From Nodularia sp. NIES-3585 (GTDB lineage: Bacteria; Cyanobacteriota; Cyanobacteriia; Cyanobacteriales; Nostocaceae), in the NCBI RefSeq assembly GCF_002218065.1, contig NZ_BDUB01000001.1, positions 1,065,567 to 1,129,566 of the forward strand: a stretch of DNA of 64,000 nucleotides, given 5' to 3'. Both the position numbers and the translations under genes were made by a program. Below the pieces are notes generated by a model. It was not told the origin of the DNA. It saw only the letters and a list, made by a program, of their open reading frames with translations, and did no database searches. Within the stretch, counting starts at the first letter, position 1; each line of letters begins with the position of its first letter. Shown here piece after piece: positions 16,161 to 25,050 of the stretch.

Positions 16161-17532
16161 AGCGAGTTCTGAGCTTAAACGTGAGTCTGTGAAAACGCCA
16201 GAGGAAAATCATACCTGCGATCGCTACACCAATTGACTGTCCAGCCCATAATCCCACTCCACCAAACCCTAGAGGGAATCCCAAGATATAGCCACTGGTT
16301 AAACCAATTCCCCAAAAACTTAAAATACTTAACAACATAGGTACTTGTGTATCTTGCAGTCCATATAATGCGCCCATTGCCACACGTTGTACTCCATCCA
16401 AAAATTGTGATAATGCCGAGATGAACAACATCGGCATAGCCAGCTTGAATAACTCTGCATTCACTGGGTCATCAATGTCTAAATAAATCCCAATTATCTG
16501 TTGTGGATAAGTGAGTAATACAATCGCTGTCAAGATCATAAAAGATCCGGCAACAGTTACACCTACGTATCCGGCTCGTCGAGCGCCGACAATATTTTTT
16601 TGTCCTAACCAAAACCCCACCCTGACTGTGACTGCATAGGACATCCCTAATGGCACCATGAAAATCAAAATCATGGTTTGATAAACCGTTTGGTGAGCCG
16701 CTAAGACTTCAACTCCCAATGCTCCCATCAAAAACGTCACTGCTGTAAATAACCCATACTCCACCGCAATTGTGACTGCGATCGCCACACCAATTCCAGC
16801 CAAATGCCGAAGGATTTTCGGTTTGAGTTGATGTAAATTCTGCCAAAATTGATACTTCTTGAGTTGTGGGTGAACGCGAGTATAAATGAGCAATCCTAAA
16901 AACATTGTCCACAAACCGATGGCGCTGGCTAACCCCAGTCCTGCCAATTCCATCGGAGGAAAACCAAAGTTGCCATAGCCGAGAATATAGTTACCTGCGA
17001 CATTTACTAGTGTTCCCAGAATTACCAGCGGCAAGATGATATTCGCTTGAGACAGGGCTGAAACATAACCTCTGAGCATGGCAAACCCCAAACCTGGTAA
17101 TATTCCCCACAAAACAAAGTTGAGATAGCCGTCTGCTAATTTCACCGTTGATGCAGTTTGTCCCAGGTGAAGCATTAAATAATTAAGATGCCCTAATACC
17201 AACATCATGGGAATGCCGAGAATGAGACACAGCCAAACCCCCTGGCGGACAATTTGTTCAATTTGGGTTTTGTTACCAGATCCTTGTGCTGACGCCACTA
17301 GCGGACTGACTGCCATGACTACACCACTGGCCGTATTCAATACAAACTGGAATGATGTAGATGCCAATCCGCCAGCTGCCAAACTTTCTTGTCCCAATTG
17401 TCCCATCATGATGGTGTCTACAAACCCAACAGCAGCTTGAGCAACTTGAGCGCCAGCTAACGGAATCGCCAGTTTAATAAACTCATTAATTTCGGTGCGG
17501 ATATGCGATTTGGTCAGCATCTTTTCTTCCAT
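16156..17532 (-). CDS. MATE-family multidrug/metabolite efflux transporter
   Basis: 458 residues with about twelve hydrophobic segments in two pseudo-symmetric halves. The first begins with EFIKLAIPLAGAQVAQAAVGFVDTIMMGQLG, typical of DinF/NorM-type MATE proteins; the second holds HQTVYQTMILIFMVPLGMSYAVTVRVGFWLG. The family exports cationic drugs or metabolites using Na+ or H+ gradients. Two starts are possible (ATG 17532 or ATG 17520). No regulator adjoins it; a tnpB follows upstream on the other strand. Confidence 0.9.
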   Translation of the reverse strand: MEEKMLTKSHIRTEINEFIKLAIPLAGAQVAQAAVGFVDTIMMGQLGQESLAAGGLASTSFQFVLNTASGVVMAVSPLVASAQGSGNKTQIEQIVRQGVWLCLILGIPMMLVLGHLNYLMLHLGQTASTVKLADGYLNFVLWGILPGLGFAMLRGYVSALSQANIILPLVILGTLVNVAGNYILGYGNFGFPPMELAGLGLASAIGLWTMFLGLLIYTRVHPQLKKYQFWQNLHQLKPKILRHLAGIGVAIAVTIAVEYGLFTAVTFLMGALGVEVLAAHQTVYQTMILIFMVPLGMSYAVTVRVGFWLGQKNIVGARRAGYVGVTVAGSFMILTAIVLLTYPQQIIGIYLDIDDPVNAELFKLAMPMLFISALSQFLDGVQRVAMGALYGLQDTQVPMLLSILSFWGIGLTSGYILGFPLGFGGVGLWAGQSIGVAIAGMIFLWRFHRLTFKLRTRL

Positions 17533-17795
17533 AAGGGTGTCCCATATCGTGGCATAATTTAGAGTTTAGAAAGTCTTAAATGTTTGGGACTACTCAAAGC
17601 TGGCGCGACTATCACATTCTTTGGGCAAGTTTTGCTGGGGACATTTTCTCAGACCTACTCCCATCTCAAAACTGCTAGGCTAATCAACAGGTTAGAGTAT
17701 GCAGAAACCTCTGGTTCAGGCGGAGCCAGAGGTAGTTGATAGGGTACACCCAAAAATATTATCATATTCAAATATAACAGACAGGTCGATATGTT

Positions 17796-19088
17796 ATGGC
17801 TACTAAGCGAGTTACTTTTAGACTTTACCCGTCTAAAGCACAAGCCAATAAAATGCACTATTGGCGACGATTGCACAAGGATTTATACAACTCTTGTGTT
17901 GAGCATCGCAGAACTTCTTACAAACGATTTGGTAACTCAGTAGATTACTTTAACCAACAAAACTGTTTACCTGATTTTAAAGAAGAATGGATAGAGTATA
18001 AAGAGCTTGGTAGTCATGCTTTGCAGGATACTGTTAAACGTGTTGATTTTGCATTTAAGCGATTTTTAAAACTCAAATCGGGTTATCCAAAATTTAAGTC
18101 AAGTCGTCACTACAAAGGGTGGACTTATCCCTGTAATTCAGGATGGAAAGCTGGCACTAATGGCAAAAACGGTTATCTAAAAATATCTCATCTAGGTAAC
18201 ATCAAAATGCGTGGGCAAGCTAGGGATTGGGGTAAAACTAAAACCTGCACAATAATTTTTCAGCAGGATAAGTGGTATGCTTCGATTACTGTTGATTGTG
18301 TTCCGACCCGTCCACAAACTGATGTAGGTGCTATTGGATTAGATTTTGGTGTGTACCATGCAATTGCTGAGTCCAATGGCAATATCATTGAGAATCCCAG
18401 GTTTGTTAAACTTGCTCAAGACAAAATCAATAAGATAGCTAAAACTAGCCGCAGGAAAAAGCCACCACAAAAAGGTGTTAAAGCTTCACGGCGATGGAGG
18501 AAAGCCAACAAAGCAGTAGCCAAAATCCAATCAAAGGTTGCACGTCAAAGACAAGACTGGCAACATAAAGTCTCTACACAGATAGTTAGCTGTAATAGCC
18601 TGGTAGCGACTGAGAAATTAAATATCAAAGGGATGACTCGCAAAGCCAAAAAGCGACGCAGTGTGGTCTTGGGGGTTTCCCCCATGAACAACTGCGTCAA
18701 GAAAGGCAGTCAGAGAAAACGTCAAAAAACTGGATTAAATAGGTCTTTACTTGATGTTGGTATTGGCAATCTCAAGGATTTAATTAAATATAAAGTCATC
18801 GAGGCAGGTGGTTTTTATATTGAGATTCCTACACAAAAGGTTAAGCCATCTCAAACTTGCCCTAATTGTGGTCATCAAAAGCAAAAAACACTAGCCGAAA
18901 GAGTTCATCATTGCGAAAGATGTGGCTATCAATGTGATAGAGATATAGCTGCTGCAATGGTAATACTCAATTATGCAAGGGGTATGGAACGTGCCTCTAC
19001 AGATGCAGATGAGTCAACCTCTACTTGGTGCGGAAGCTTTAAGCAAGTTACTCAAATGACGCGTCGGAAACGTACATCTCAGTCGTAG
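17796..19088 (+). CDS. tnpB: TnpB RNA-guided nuclease (copy 2), carrying an in-frame palindromic repeat
   Basis: 430 residues with a full RuvC triad: Asp183 (GLDFG), Glu273 (TEKLN), and Asp near 381-383 (CDRDIAAAM), plus the zinc ribbon CPNC...CERC. It is unlike copy 1 in detail (longer, different N-terminus) and so belongs to another lineage. Residues about 287-303 (RSVVLGVSPMNNCVKK region) are encoded by a 44-bp palindromic genomic repeat inserted without breaking the frame, between the Glu motif and the next conserved block. Whether the enzyme tolerates it is unknown. No tnpA is present. A 9-bp-stem hairpin overlaps its stop and may be the end of the guide RNA. Confidence 0.9.
   Translation: MATKRVTFRLYPSKAQANKMHYWRRLHKDLYNSCVEHRRTSYKRFGNSVDYFNQQNCLPDFKEEWIEYKELGSHALQDTVKRVDFAFKRFLKLKSGYPKFKSSRHYKGWTYPCNSGWKAGTNGKNGYLKISHLGNIKMRGQARDWGKTKTCTIIFQQDKWYASITVDCVPTRPQTDVGAIGLDFGVYHAIAESNGNIIENPRFVKLAQDKINKIAKTSRRKKPPQKGVKASRRWRKANKAVAKIQSKVARQRQDWQHKVSTQIVSCNSLVATEKLNIKGMTRKAKKRRSVVLGVSPMNNCVKKGSQRKRQKTGLNRSLLDVGIGNLKDLIKYKVIEAGGFYIEIPTQKVKPSQTCPNCGHQKQKTLAERVHHCERCGYQCDRDIAAAMVILNYARGMERASTDADESTSTWCGSFKQVTQMTRRKRTSQS
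18655..18698. repeat. 44-bp palindromic repeat inserted within tnpB copy 2
   Basis: GACGCAGT (18655-18662) pairs with ACTGCGTC (18691-18698) around a GGGGGTTTCCCCC core (18671-18683). This matches the design of a palindrome dispersed in Nostoc-like genomes. The insertion adds whole codons, so the host frame stays open. Confidence 0.8.
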
Positions 19089-19100
19089 ACGGATGTACGT
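19070..19100 (+). ncRNA. Hairpin at the 3' end of tnpB copy 2, candidate guide-RNA terminus
   Basis: ACGTACATC (19070-19078) and GATGTACGT (19092-19100) form a perfect 9-bp stem spanning the tnpB stop codon. In TnpB systems the guide RNA is made from the 3' end of tnpB up to the element's right end, so this structure is a candidate for its end. A rho-independent terminator or IS-end hairpin are alternatives. Confidence 0.45.
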
Positions 19101-19271
19101 AGTTCATTATTTACTCTATGAGTTGCTTGTGCTTGACTGATAACTTGTGGTCTATTATGACTCATTGTCATACTCTTGTTTAATTTTTCTTATGTCTGGT
19201 ATTCTTAACATACCATAATTTTAGTATCTGCTGATACAGAAAATTGTGTCTTAATATAATTTTATTACGCC

Positions 19272-19504
19272 ATGCCTGAACAAGAAATAAATCAAGCATC
19301 ACTTCTGGCACTAATGAGCGATTTTGGCGATCGCGATGTTTATACAAGGTCATGAAAGGAAAAGTGGGAGAAGTAACCGCTTTAGTTGGTAGTCATGGCT
19401 GGGTAGAAATTGCCATCAATAGCGGTAATGCATCCTCACAGTTGCAGATTAACTGGCAAGAAGCGTTACAACTCTTATTTTTGCAATCAAACCAAACCGG
19501 ATAA
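19272..19504 (+). pseudogene. Remnant of a SAM hydroxide adenosyltransferase (DUF62) gene
   Basis: The first frame (19272-19355) reads LLALMSDFGDRDVY, the family's N-terminal motif, then stops. A second frame from 19352 reads MKGKVGEVTALVGSHGWVEIAINSGNA and LQINW, which matches the family's N-terminal MKG followed directly by its C-terminal beta domain. So a frameshift and an internal deletion of most of the roughly 260-residue protein have occurred. The family hydrolyses SAM to adenosine and methionine. The gene was probably damaged around the time of the adjoining tnpB insertion. Confidence 0.75.
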
Positions 19505-19614
19505 AATTGATCTAAAGTAGAAGTATAAAATCAACCTTAATTTTTAACTTAAATACTATTGACAAAATTTAATCTTTGATTCTTAGTAATTATCCCAACT
19601 ATAGTTTTTTGAAT

Positions 19615-20280
19615 ATGACTACACAAACACTATCTGCACCAGAAGTTTATCAGGGCCAGTTTGGGGAATTTACCATTGACGGGAGCGATCGCACTGGCGT
19701 GATTATCTACCGCGCTGGGTTAATGGTAGCTGCACTCAGCTTTGCCATAGGTAGCGCTTTGGTTTTGTTCAACAAAAATCCCGCTACTATAGCCGCACTG
19801 ACCCCTTTATATGCCTGTTTCAGTCTGGGACTGGGTATCAGTTTGTTGACAATTCACATCTACATGGCATTTCTGCACCGACTATTACAAGTTTTTTGGG
19901 TAATCGGCAGTATATCAGCAGTTGTACTGGCAGTGTCTAGTAGTGAACCTTTAGCGATCGCAGTCTACAATCAACCTCTGACATTATTTGGCATAGGTTT
20001 TACCTTCGTCGCATTAACAGGTATTTTTTTCAAAGAAGCTTTTTGCTTTAATCGCCTAGAAACTAAGTTATTAACTTTCATAGTTCCCTTACTTCTGCTG
20101 GGACATTTGGTAGGAATTTTACCAACTCACTGGGAACAGGTTTTATTAGGAGTTTGGGCAATTTTCTTGCTAATATTTGCCTTACGTAAATCATTCCAAG
20201 CAATTCCGCCAGATATTGGCGATAAATCGGTATTTAGTTATTTGAAAACACAAAATTCAGCTAATACCAATTCTGTATGA
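19615..20280 (+). CDS. DUF2301 family integral membrane protein
   Basis: 221 residues from the ATG at 19615; the frame extends 13 codons upstream to a TTG but the MTTQTLSAPEVYQGQFG start matches the cyanobacterial family. Six or seven hydrophobic segments follow (for example LMVAALSFAIGSALVLF and LTLFGIGFTFVALTGIFF). The family is conserved in cyanobacteria and plants' relatives with no established role. The FFKEAFCFNRLETK loop is a conserved polar feature. No operon partner is evident. Confidence 0.82.
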   Translation: MTTQTLSAPEVYQGQFGEFTIDGSDRTGVIIYRAGLMVAALSFAIGSALVLFNKNPATIAALTPLYACFSLGLGISLLTIHIYMAFLHRLLQVFWVIGSISAVVLAVSSSEPLAIAVYNQPLTLFGIGFTFVALTGIFFKEAFCFNRLETKLLTFIVPLLLLGHLVGILPTHWEQVLLGVWAIFLLIFALRKSFQAIPPDIGDKSVFSYLKTQNSANTNSV

Positions 20281-20315
20281 TACAGCGGTTTCCAATTATA
20301 TAAGGTACATCTTAG

Positions 20316-20402
20316 CCCCCTCATCGCACCCCCCTCAATCCCCCCGCAACGGGGGGAAGAAAAGGATAAACCTTTGATATGGGAGGGGGTTGGGGGTGGG
20401 GT
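20316..20402. repeat. C-rich/G-rich inverted repeat block
   Basis: CCCCCC-GCAAC-GGGGGG at 20340-20356 is a perfect hairpin. It is flanked by CCCCCTCATCG.. on the left and GGGAGGGGGTTGGGGGTGGGG on the right, which pair loosely. It is a common cyanobacterial spacer repeat and may act as a terminator after the DUF2301 gene. Confidence 0.65.
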
Positions 20403-20480
20403 TCTTTTACCTCATAACACCGAAAAGTGCTGTAGCTTGCATGGTGTTGACACCAATGGAGTTAGTGACCTCCCATCTTT

Positions 20481-20578
20481 TATAGCAACCGCCAAGGACG
20501 TTAGGAAATAAACTGATCATAAAAGTTAGACACCGAAAGGTTTTTACCCTACTCCCCACTCCCCACTCCCCAGCTATA
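20481..20578. mobile_element. 98-bp MITE-like dispersed repeat, inverted copy of 11961-12065
   Basis: Read on the minus strand it has the same TATAGCTG leader, three GGGAGTR heptamers (four in the other copy) and a 69-base tail ending CCTTGGCGGTTGCTATA. The length difference of 7 equals one heptamer. Confidence 0.75.
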
Positions 20579-20650
20579 TTACTCTGAAAAAACGAAATAT
20601 TTGTAAGTTGAATTGAGTCCATGGGTTACCCAACGAAACCAGGGATTGTT

Positions 20651-20740
20651 GGTGTTGGGTGACCCTTCTCCTGTGGTAGTCGCTACGCAAACGGGAAGCC
20701 GCGCTGGACGCGTCTAGCTTCCTCAACCCAACCTACATCT
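20651..20740. repeat. Palindromic repeat GTTGGGTGA...CTCAACCCAAC with nested repeat
   Basis: GTTGGGT near 20654 and ACCCAAC near 20726 form the outer arms; GGTAGTCGCTACGC and GACGCGTCTAGCTTCC pieces lie inside, akin to those at 12200. A compound repeat just downstream of the nucleotidyltransferase gene. Confidence 0.6.
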
Positions 20741-20782
20741 AAATTCATCAAAGTCCTTAAAAAAAGGATAAAAGAGCGATCA

Positions 20783-22519
20783 TTACACCTCAGCTGGTTG
20801 CTGTTCTTGTTGTCTTTCCACAAAAGTCTGAACACGGGTGCGATAGTTTCTCAAAGTCTCATCTACCCAATCGCGATCGTTACTGTTGGCATATAAATGT
20901 ACTAAAGGTTCACTAGCATCTGGTAGAACTAATAACCAACTATCATCATAAGGTTGGCAAATTTTCACCCCATCAATTAACTCTAAATTTTGGGCTGGGT
21001 GTGTTTCCACCAAATAACGCATTAGCGCCCCCTTAGCAGTCCAAGGACAACGGACTGTATAACTTTTGTGAACTACACGGGGTAACTCTGAACGCGCTGT
21101 AGCAAGCGATCGCTCTTGAATAGTCAGCATCTCAATTAACTTCGCAATGCAGAACATAGAGTCAAATCCCGGATGCAGATGGGGGAAAATAAAACCAGTT
21201 TCGCCGCTACCTCCTAACACCACATTGGAATTTTTCTGAGCCGCCTCCATCAAAGCTGTAGGATTGGCTTTAGTCCGCAAGGTGGAACCATAAGCAGCCC
21301 CTAACTTCACAGCAAATTCTGGGGTGATGTCAATATTCGCTAATCCTTGTACACCACGTTGCCCAAATAAGTTTCTTTGAGCAGTGTTACCCCAAATCAA
21401 GTTAATATTTAAAATTGCCCCTGATTCAATCTTTTTACTCGGCCAAACCCGCACATTAGGACTAATTTGGGCTTCTTCGCCGATAGTAGAAAGAGAACCC
21501 ACTACAGCCGCTTCTAAGACATGAGCGCGACGGTCTACACGCGTCCCACGAGAAATTACGCAAGCGCTCAGATGGGCTTCATCGCCAATAATTGACCCAT
21601 TCCACAAAATTGGCCGCTTTAGGTTAGCATCAGCGCCAATGGTGACATTATCCCCAATGATTGTTCCACCCTCAATCTGGACTCTAGCCCCAATGCGGCA
21701 ATTGTCACCAATCACGGCTGGAGTCTCAATAGTCGCTGTGGGGGCGATAAAAGTATTTTGTCCTATCCACAAATCGGGCGAAACTTCTTTATAAGCAAAG
21801 TCGAGTTTGACTTTCCGATCTAACGCATCATACTGAGCTTCACGATAAGCATCTAAATGACCGACATCACACCAGTAACCTTTGGCAATATAACCATACA
21901 GGGCTTCGCCTTTTTCCAGCATTAAGGGAAATAAGTCTTTGGAAAAGTCACTTTCAGTGTTGGATGGCAGATAATCTAATACTTCTGGTTCGAGAATATA
22001 AATACCAGTGTTGACGGTATCGGAAAAAATTTCACTGCTAGAGGGTTTTTCTAAAAAGCGGTTAATATGTCCTTGTTCATCGGTAATAACCACCCCAAAT
22101 TCCACCGGATTGGGAACCCTGGTTAAAACTAAAGTGGCTTTGGCCTGTTTTTGTTTGTGAAAAGCGATCGCCCCCGTCAGGTCAAAATCTGTGATACTAT
22201 CACCGCTAATCACTAAAAAGGTTTCATCCAAGAGTTCCTCAATATTCTTCACACAGCCTGCCGTGCCTAGCGGTTGGTCTTCTTCAACGGCATAAGTCAT
22301 CTGGACACCAAAATCGCTGCCATCTTGAAAGTAGTCTCGCAAGACATCCGGTAGATAATGCAATGTAGCAATAACTTCTGTGATTTGATGCCGCTTGAGC
22401 AGATTAATGATGTGTTCAGCAATTGGCCGATTGAGAATAGGAACCATCGGTTTGGGCAGATCACAAGTTAACGGGCGAAGCCGCGTTCCCGAACCGCCTG
22501 CCATCAGTACTGCACGCAT
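20783..22519 (-). CDS. Sugar-phosphate nucleotidyltransferase (GDP-mannose pyrophosphorylase-like) fused to a mutase domain that is mostly deleted
   Basis: 578 residues. Residues 1-230 form the nucleotidyltransferase: [46 protein letters not shown] left-handed beta-helix of hexapeptide repeats follows (about 245-385, [19 protein letters not shown]). The cyanobacterial homologues I know are about 840 residues because a phosphomannomutase/phosphoglucomutase half follows. Here [10 protein letters not shown] jumps straight to [12 protein letters not shown] at about 21277, removing some 260 residues including the phosphoserine loop. The sugar-binding GGSGETG block and the C-terminal domain remain in frame. 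The mutase must be dead, while the transferase looks intact. Role: activated-sugar supply for polysaccharide or glycolipid synthesis. Confidence 0.85.
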   Translation of the reverse strand: MRAVLMAGGSGTRLRPLTCDLPKPMVPILNRPIAEHIINLLKRHQITEVIATLHYLPDVLRDYFQDGSDFGVQMTYAVEEDQPLGTAGCVKNIEELLDETFLVISGDSITDFDLTGAIAFHKQKQAKATLVLTRVPNPVEFGVVITDEQGHINRFLEKPSSSEIFSDTVNTGIYILEPEVLDYLPSNTESDFSKDLFPLMLEKGEALYGYIAKGYWCDVGHLDAYREAQYDALDRKVKLDFAYKEVSPDLWIGQNTFIAPTATIETPAVIGDNCRIGARVQIEGGTIIGDNVTIGADANLKRPILWNGSIIGDEAHLSACVISRGTRVDRRAHVLEAAVVGSLSTIGEEAQISPNVRVWPSKKIESGAILNINLIWGNTAQRNLFGQRGVQGLANIDITPEFAVKLGAAYGSTLRTKANPTALMEAAQKNSNVVLGGSGETGFIFPHLHPGFDSMFCIAKLIEMLTIQERSLATARSELPRVVHKSYTVRCPWTAKGALMRYLVETHPAQNLELIDGVKICQPYDDSWLLVLPDASEPLVHLYANSNDRDWVDETLRNYRTRVQTFVERQQEQQPAEV

Positions 22520-23071
22520 AAATTCTCCTTAGCTATTTGCAGCATTTGCTGCTTACAGACCCGTGAGAGTGTATTCTATGTTCTTTCTTTAGTCTCCTAT
22601 GGATATTGATATTTGAGTAACTAACTTAAGAAGCATCTGCTGAGAAATAAGCAAATTTACTCATCACTTTAACCTGTATGTTCAAAGACAATCAAGCTAA
22701 GAAATCACTCAGAAGTAAGATATATTAATGATGTTCAGCGTGACTGACGCTCTTGACCAGAAGCTTTTAGGCAACAAGGAACAAGGAAAAATCAACATGG
22801 AGAAAAAGCACAATTTTTGGACATTTTGTCTTTGAATGGGTTTTGATTGTGTCTATGTTCTATTGTGGCAATAGGTACTTGATTTTGCATAATGGTAACT
22901 AGCGGCAAAACAGGAGTCCACTTTACTCTAGGATAGAGCGTGTATCATGAAGTGACTCAGGTGTTGATATAATTAGAGTTTTCGCACTTTTAACAGTGTA
23001 GGTGGTGCATAATCTCAATTGTATGGTAATGCTTAACTTAAATTCTGTCAGTTACTAGGGAGTTGATGGGA
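22520..23071. other. Intergenic region, no gene seen
   Basis: About 550 bases upstream of the divergent nucleotidyltransferase gene and the small 23072 gene. No convincing frame, palindrome or RNA fold was noticed. Confidence 0.45.
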
Positions 23072-23263
23072 ATGCCTAACTTAATTATTTTTGGCTTACT
23101 TGTGGTTTATGTAGGTGGTGTTTGGAAGTTATGGAGTGGGTTTGAACGAACTAATTTTAGTCAAACTTTATCTAATCGCCTGGGTTTATCATTGCTATGG
23201 CCAGCTTTATTTATTGCTAATAAATCATATCGGCGCAATTTTAAGAAGGCTTTAAAAGGCTAG
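23072..23263 (+). CDS. Small membrane-associated protein, conserved hypothetical
   Basis: 63 residues from the ATG at 23072, which has AGGGAG nine bases upstream (23057-23062); ATG 23066 and TTG 23063 are too close to that site. One hydrophobic segment (MPNLIIFGLLVVYVGGVWKLW) is followed by a basic tail (NKSYRRNFKKALKG). It resembles small orphan proteins of filamentous cyanobacteria; no function known. Confidence 0.6.
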   Translation: MPNLIIFGLLVVYVGGVWKLWSGFERTNFSQTLSNRLGLSLLWPALFIANKSYRRNFKKALKG

Positions 23264-23411
23264 GGCTGCCGCGAAGTCAAAAGTTAATCGGGCATAGGGA
23301 ATCGGGAAATCGCTATAATTAGAAGTTAGGGTTTGACAATAACGCTTTGGTTACCGAAATGACTACTTCCTAAGTTGTAGTCATAAGTCTCAAACTTTAG
23401 CAGCTTAAATT

Positions 23412-23831
23412 ATGGTTCGTTATGTTGCAGCGATCGCGATCGCTAGTTTCATGGGGATGATTTCTCTACCTTCCCTAGCCCAACAACGGCAAACACCCAA
23501 ACCGAATGTTCAAGGGGACTACAATTCAGCGATCACTAAATTTCCTGATGGTAGTAAAGCTGTATTATTGTCATGGTTCACTAATATTCGTAATGGTAGA
23601 CTAAACTGCCGTAGCGCCCCTGGAGTAAATCAGCGAATTATCCAGCAATTTCAGCCAAATGACCTAATCCAAGTCGATGCTGGTGCAAATAATTCTCAAG
23701 AACTTATTGTGCGGGATTCTCAGGGTAATCCTTGGCTACGGGTGAAGATCGTCAACAATCAAGGGCAAAGTCACAGAAATTGTTTCGTGAGAGCCAATCG
23801 ACAGTTTATAGAACCCAATTCTTTAGAATAA
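23412..23831 (+). CDS. Secreted SH3-like (SH3b) domain protein
   Basis: 139 residues. A signal peptide at 1-23 ends SLA-QQ. The mature part holds a bacterial SH3-like unit, NGRLNCRSAPGVNQRIIQQFQPNDLIQV, followed by WLRVKI and a Cys-containing CFVRANRQFI end. The two Cys could form a disulfide in the periplasm. Such domains bind peptidoglycan or other surface polymers. It is a single gene with its own short spacer on both sides. Confidence 0.72.
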   Translation: MVRYVAAIAIASFMGMISLPSLAQQRQTPKPNVQGDYNSAITKFPDGSKAVLLSWFTNIRNGRLNCRSAPGVNQRIIQQFQPNDLIQVDAGANNSQELIVRDSQGNPWLRVKIVNNQGQSHRNCFVRANRQFIEPNSLE

Positions 23832-23995
23832 ATGTTATTAGTAGGGGGATATCTGACCTACTAACAACTACACATCTCCTAATTAAACAAGTAATCTGAC
23901 AATTTGTAATTCTTTTTTAAGATATAGATAGAAAAATCTTGAATTTTGAATTATTTAAACTCAAATCCATAATTTCTTCCCGAATTACAATTAGC

Positions 23996-24394
23996 TTATT
24001 TCCTGTTGTTCAAAATATGGATAACTGTACCCGCAGCTGCACCATCGATAGCATTACCAACAGGACTTCTGCAACTTCCGCCAGTAATTGCACCAACTAC
24101 TGTACCGGCTGCTGCACCAACTCCGGCATCTTGAGCTAAGTTACGATTTCTTCGGTTGCGTCTATTATTATTAGCGACATTCACAGCCGCACCAGCCGCC
24201 GCACCTTTAACGGCATTGTTGAGTAGGGAACCACACCCTCTAACGGCTCCAGAAGCTGCACCAGCAGCAGCGCCAGTACCTAAATCTCTGATCAGTCCAT
24301 TAGCAGCAGCTGGTTGAGCAGGAACTAAAGTGACACCAGTTAAACTGGCAGCCATGAGGCTGGGTAGAAGTGTACATTTGAAGATTTTATGCAT
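23996..24394 (-). CDS. Secreted glycine-zipper protein
   Basis: 132 residues. A signal peptide at about 1-31 ends AAA-NG. Three Gly/Ala-rich segments (GTGAAAGAASGAVRG, AVKGAAAGAAVNVA, GVGAAAGTVVGAITGG) have the small-xxx-small spacing of glycine zippers, separated by an RRNRRNRN basic linker. Two Cys are present. Glycine-zipper proteins associate with outer membranes and can oligomerise. Function is unknown. An IS66 remnant lies just upstream. Confidence 0.7.
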   Translation of the reverse strand: MHKIFKCTLLPSLMAASLTGVTLVPAQPAAANGLIRDLGTGAAAGAASGAVRGCGSLLNNAVKGAAAGAAVNVANNNRRNRRNRNLAQDAGVGAAAGTVVGAITGGSCRSPVGNAIDGAAAGTVIHILNNRK

Positions 24395-24505
24395 GGTAGT
24401 ACCTTATTAAGCAATTAAACGTTTTGCAGTTGCAGCAGCAACGGACAATATTATGATAATCACATTAACAAAATATTAAATGCATCTACTGAAAGTCAGA
24501 ATTTA

Positions 24506-25037
24506 GGTATCGGCTCAATAAGTAGGGGTTGGGGAGGAAAATAAGTGAAGCGAGGTACATATAGTATCCTAAAATAGGGGACATGACGCAAAAGCTTATG
24601 AAGAGTGACTTTTCCGAATTAGATTTGCTGCAAACCATCGAGCCAAAAGAGATTGCAGACGAATCCATGCGTCAGACAGTAGAGGTATTATTGAACCTCA
24701 TCGAGCAATTACAATCAAAAGTAAAAGGCTTAGAGTCAGAGAATCAATGGTTAAGAGATGAAAATAATCGGCTCAAGGGAGAACAAGGTCAGCCAGAGAT
24801 AAAAGCCAAGAACAAGAAAGGGTTTGATAACAAGCACTCATCAGAGTCAGAAAGAAAAACCCCAAAACAGCACTCCAAGGGCAGTAAAAATCAAACAATT
24901 AAAATAGACAGAGAACAAATACTAGAATATCCCCAAGACAAACTACCAGAAGACGCACAGTTTAAAGGATATGAAGAAGTAATTTTCCAAGACATCATCC
25001 TGGAAACAGACAACGTACTATTCCCGAAAGAGAAATA
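24506..25037 (+). mobile_element. IS66-family fragment: left end plus 5' part of transposase
   Basis: The left end GGTATCGGCTCAATAAGTAG at 24506 is almost identical to the end of the small element at 49233-49443. The fragment runs to the TA at 25036-25037, where an IS630-type element begins. The right end is missing. Confidence 0.75.
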
Positions 25038-25038
25038 A
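24583..25038 (+). pseudogene. IS66-type transposase, N-terminal fragment
   Basis: 151 residues of what is normally a roughly 450-500 residue transposase. It has the N-terminal coiled coil (LLNLIEQLQSKVKGLESENQWLRDENNRLK), a Lys/Ser-rich linker, and the start of the zinc/DDE part with EEVIFQDIILETDNVLF. The stop codon TAA at 25036 is created where IS630 DNA joins. The DDE catalytic core is absent, so it is non-functional. The start at 24583 is the same ATG as in the 49233-49443 copy. Confidence 0.8.
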
Positions 25039-25050
25039 GCTGTTACGCAG

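Noticed and set aside
20407-20622. 71-codon minus-strand frame
   Set aside because: Most of it translates the MITE-like repeat at 20481-20578, including the heptamers, so it is not a gene.
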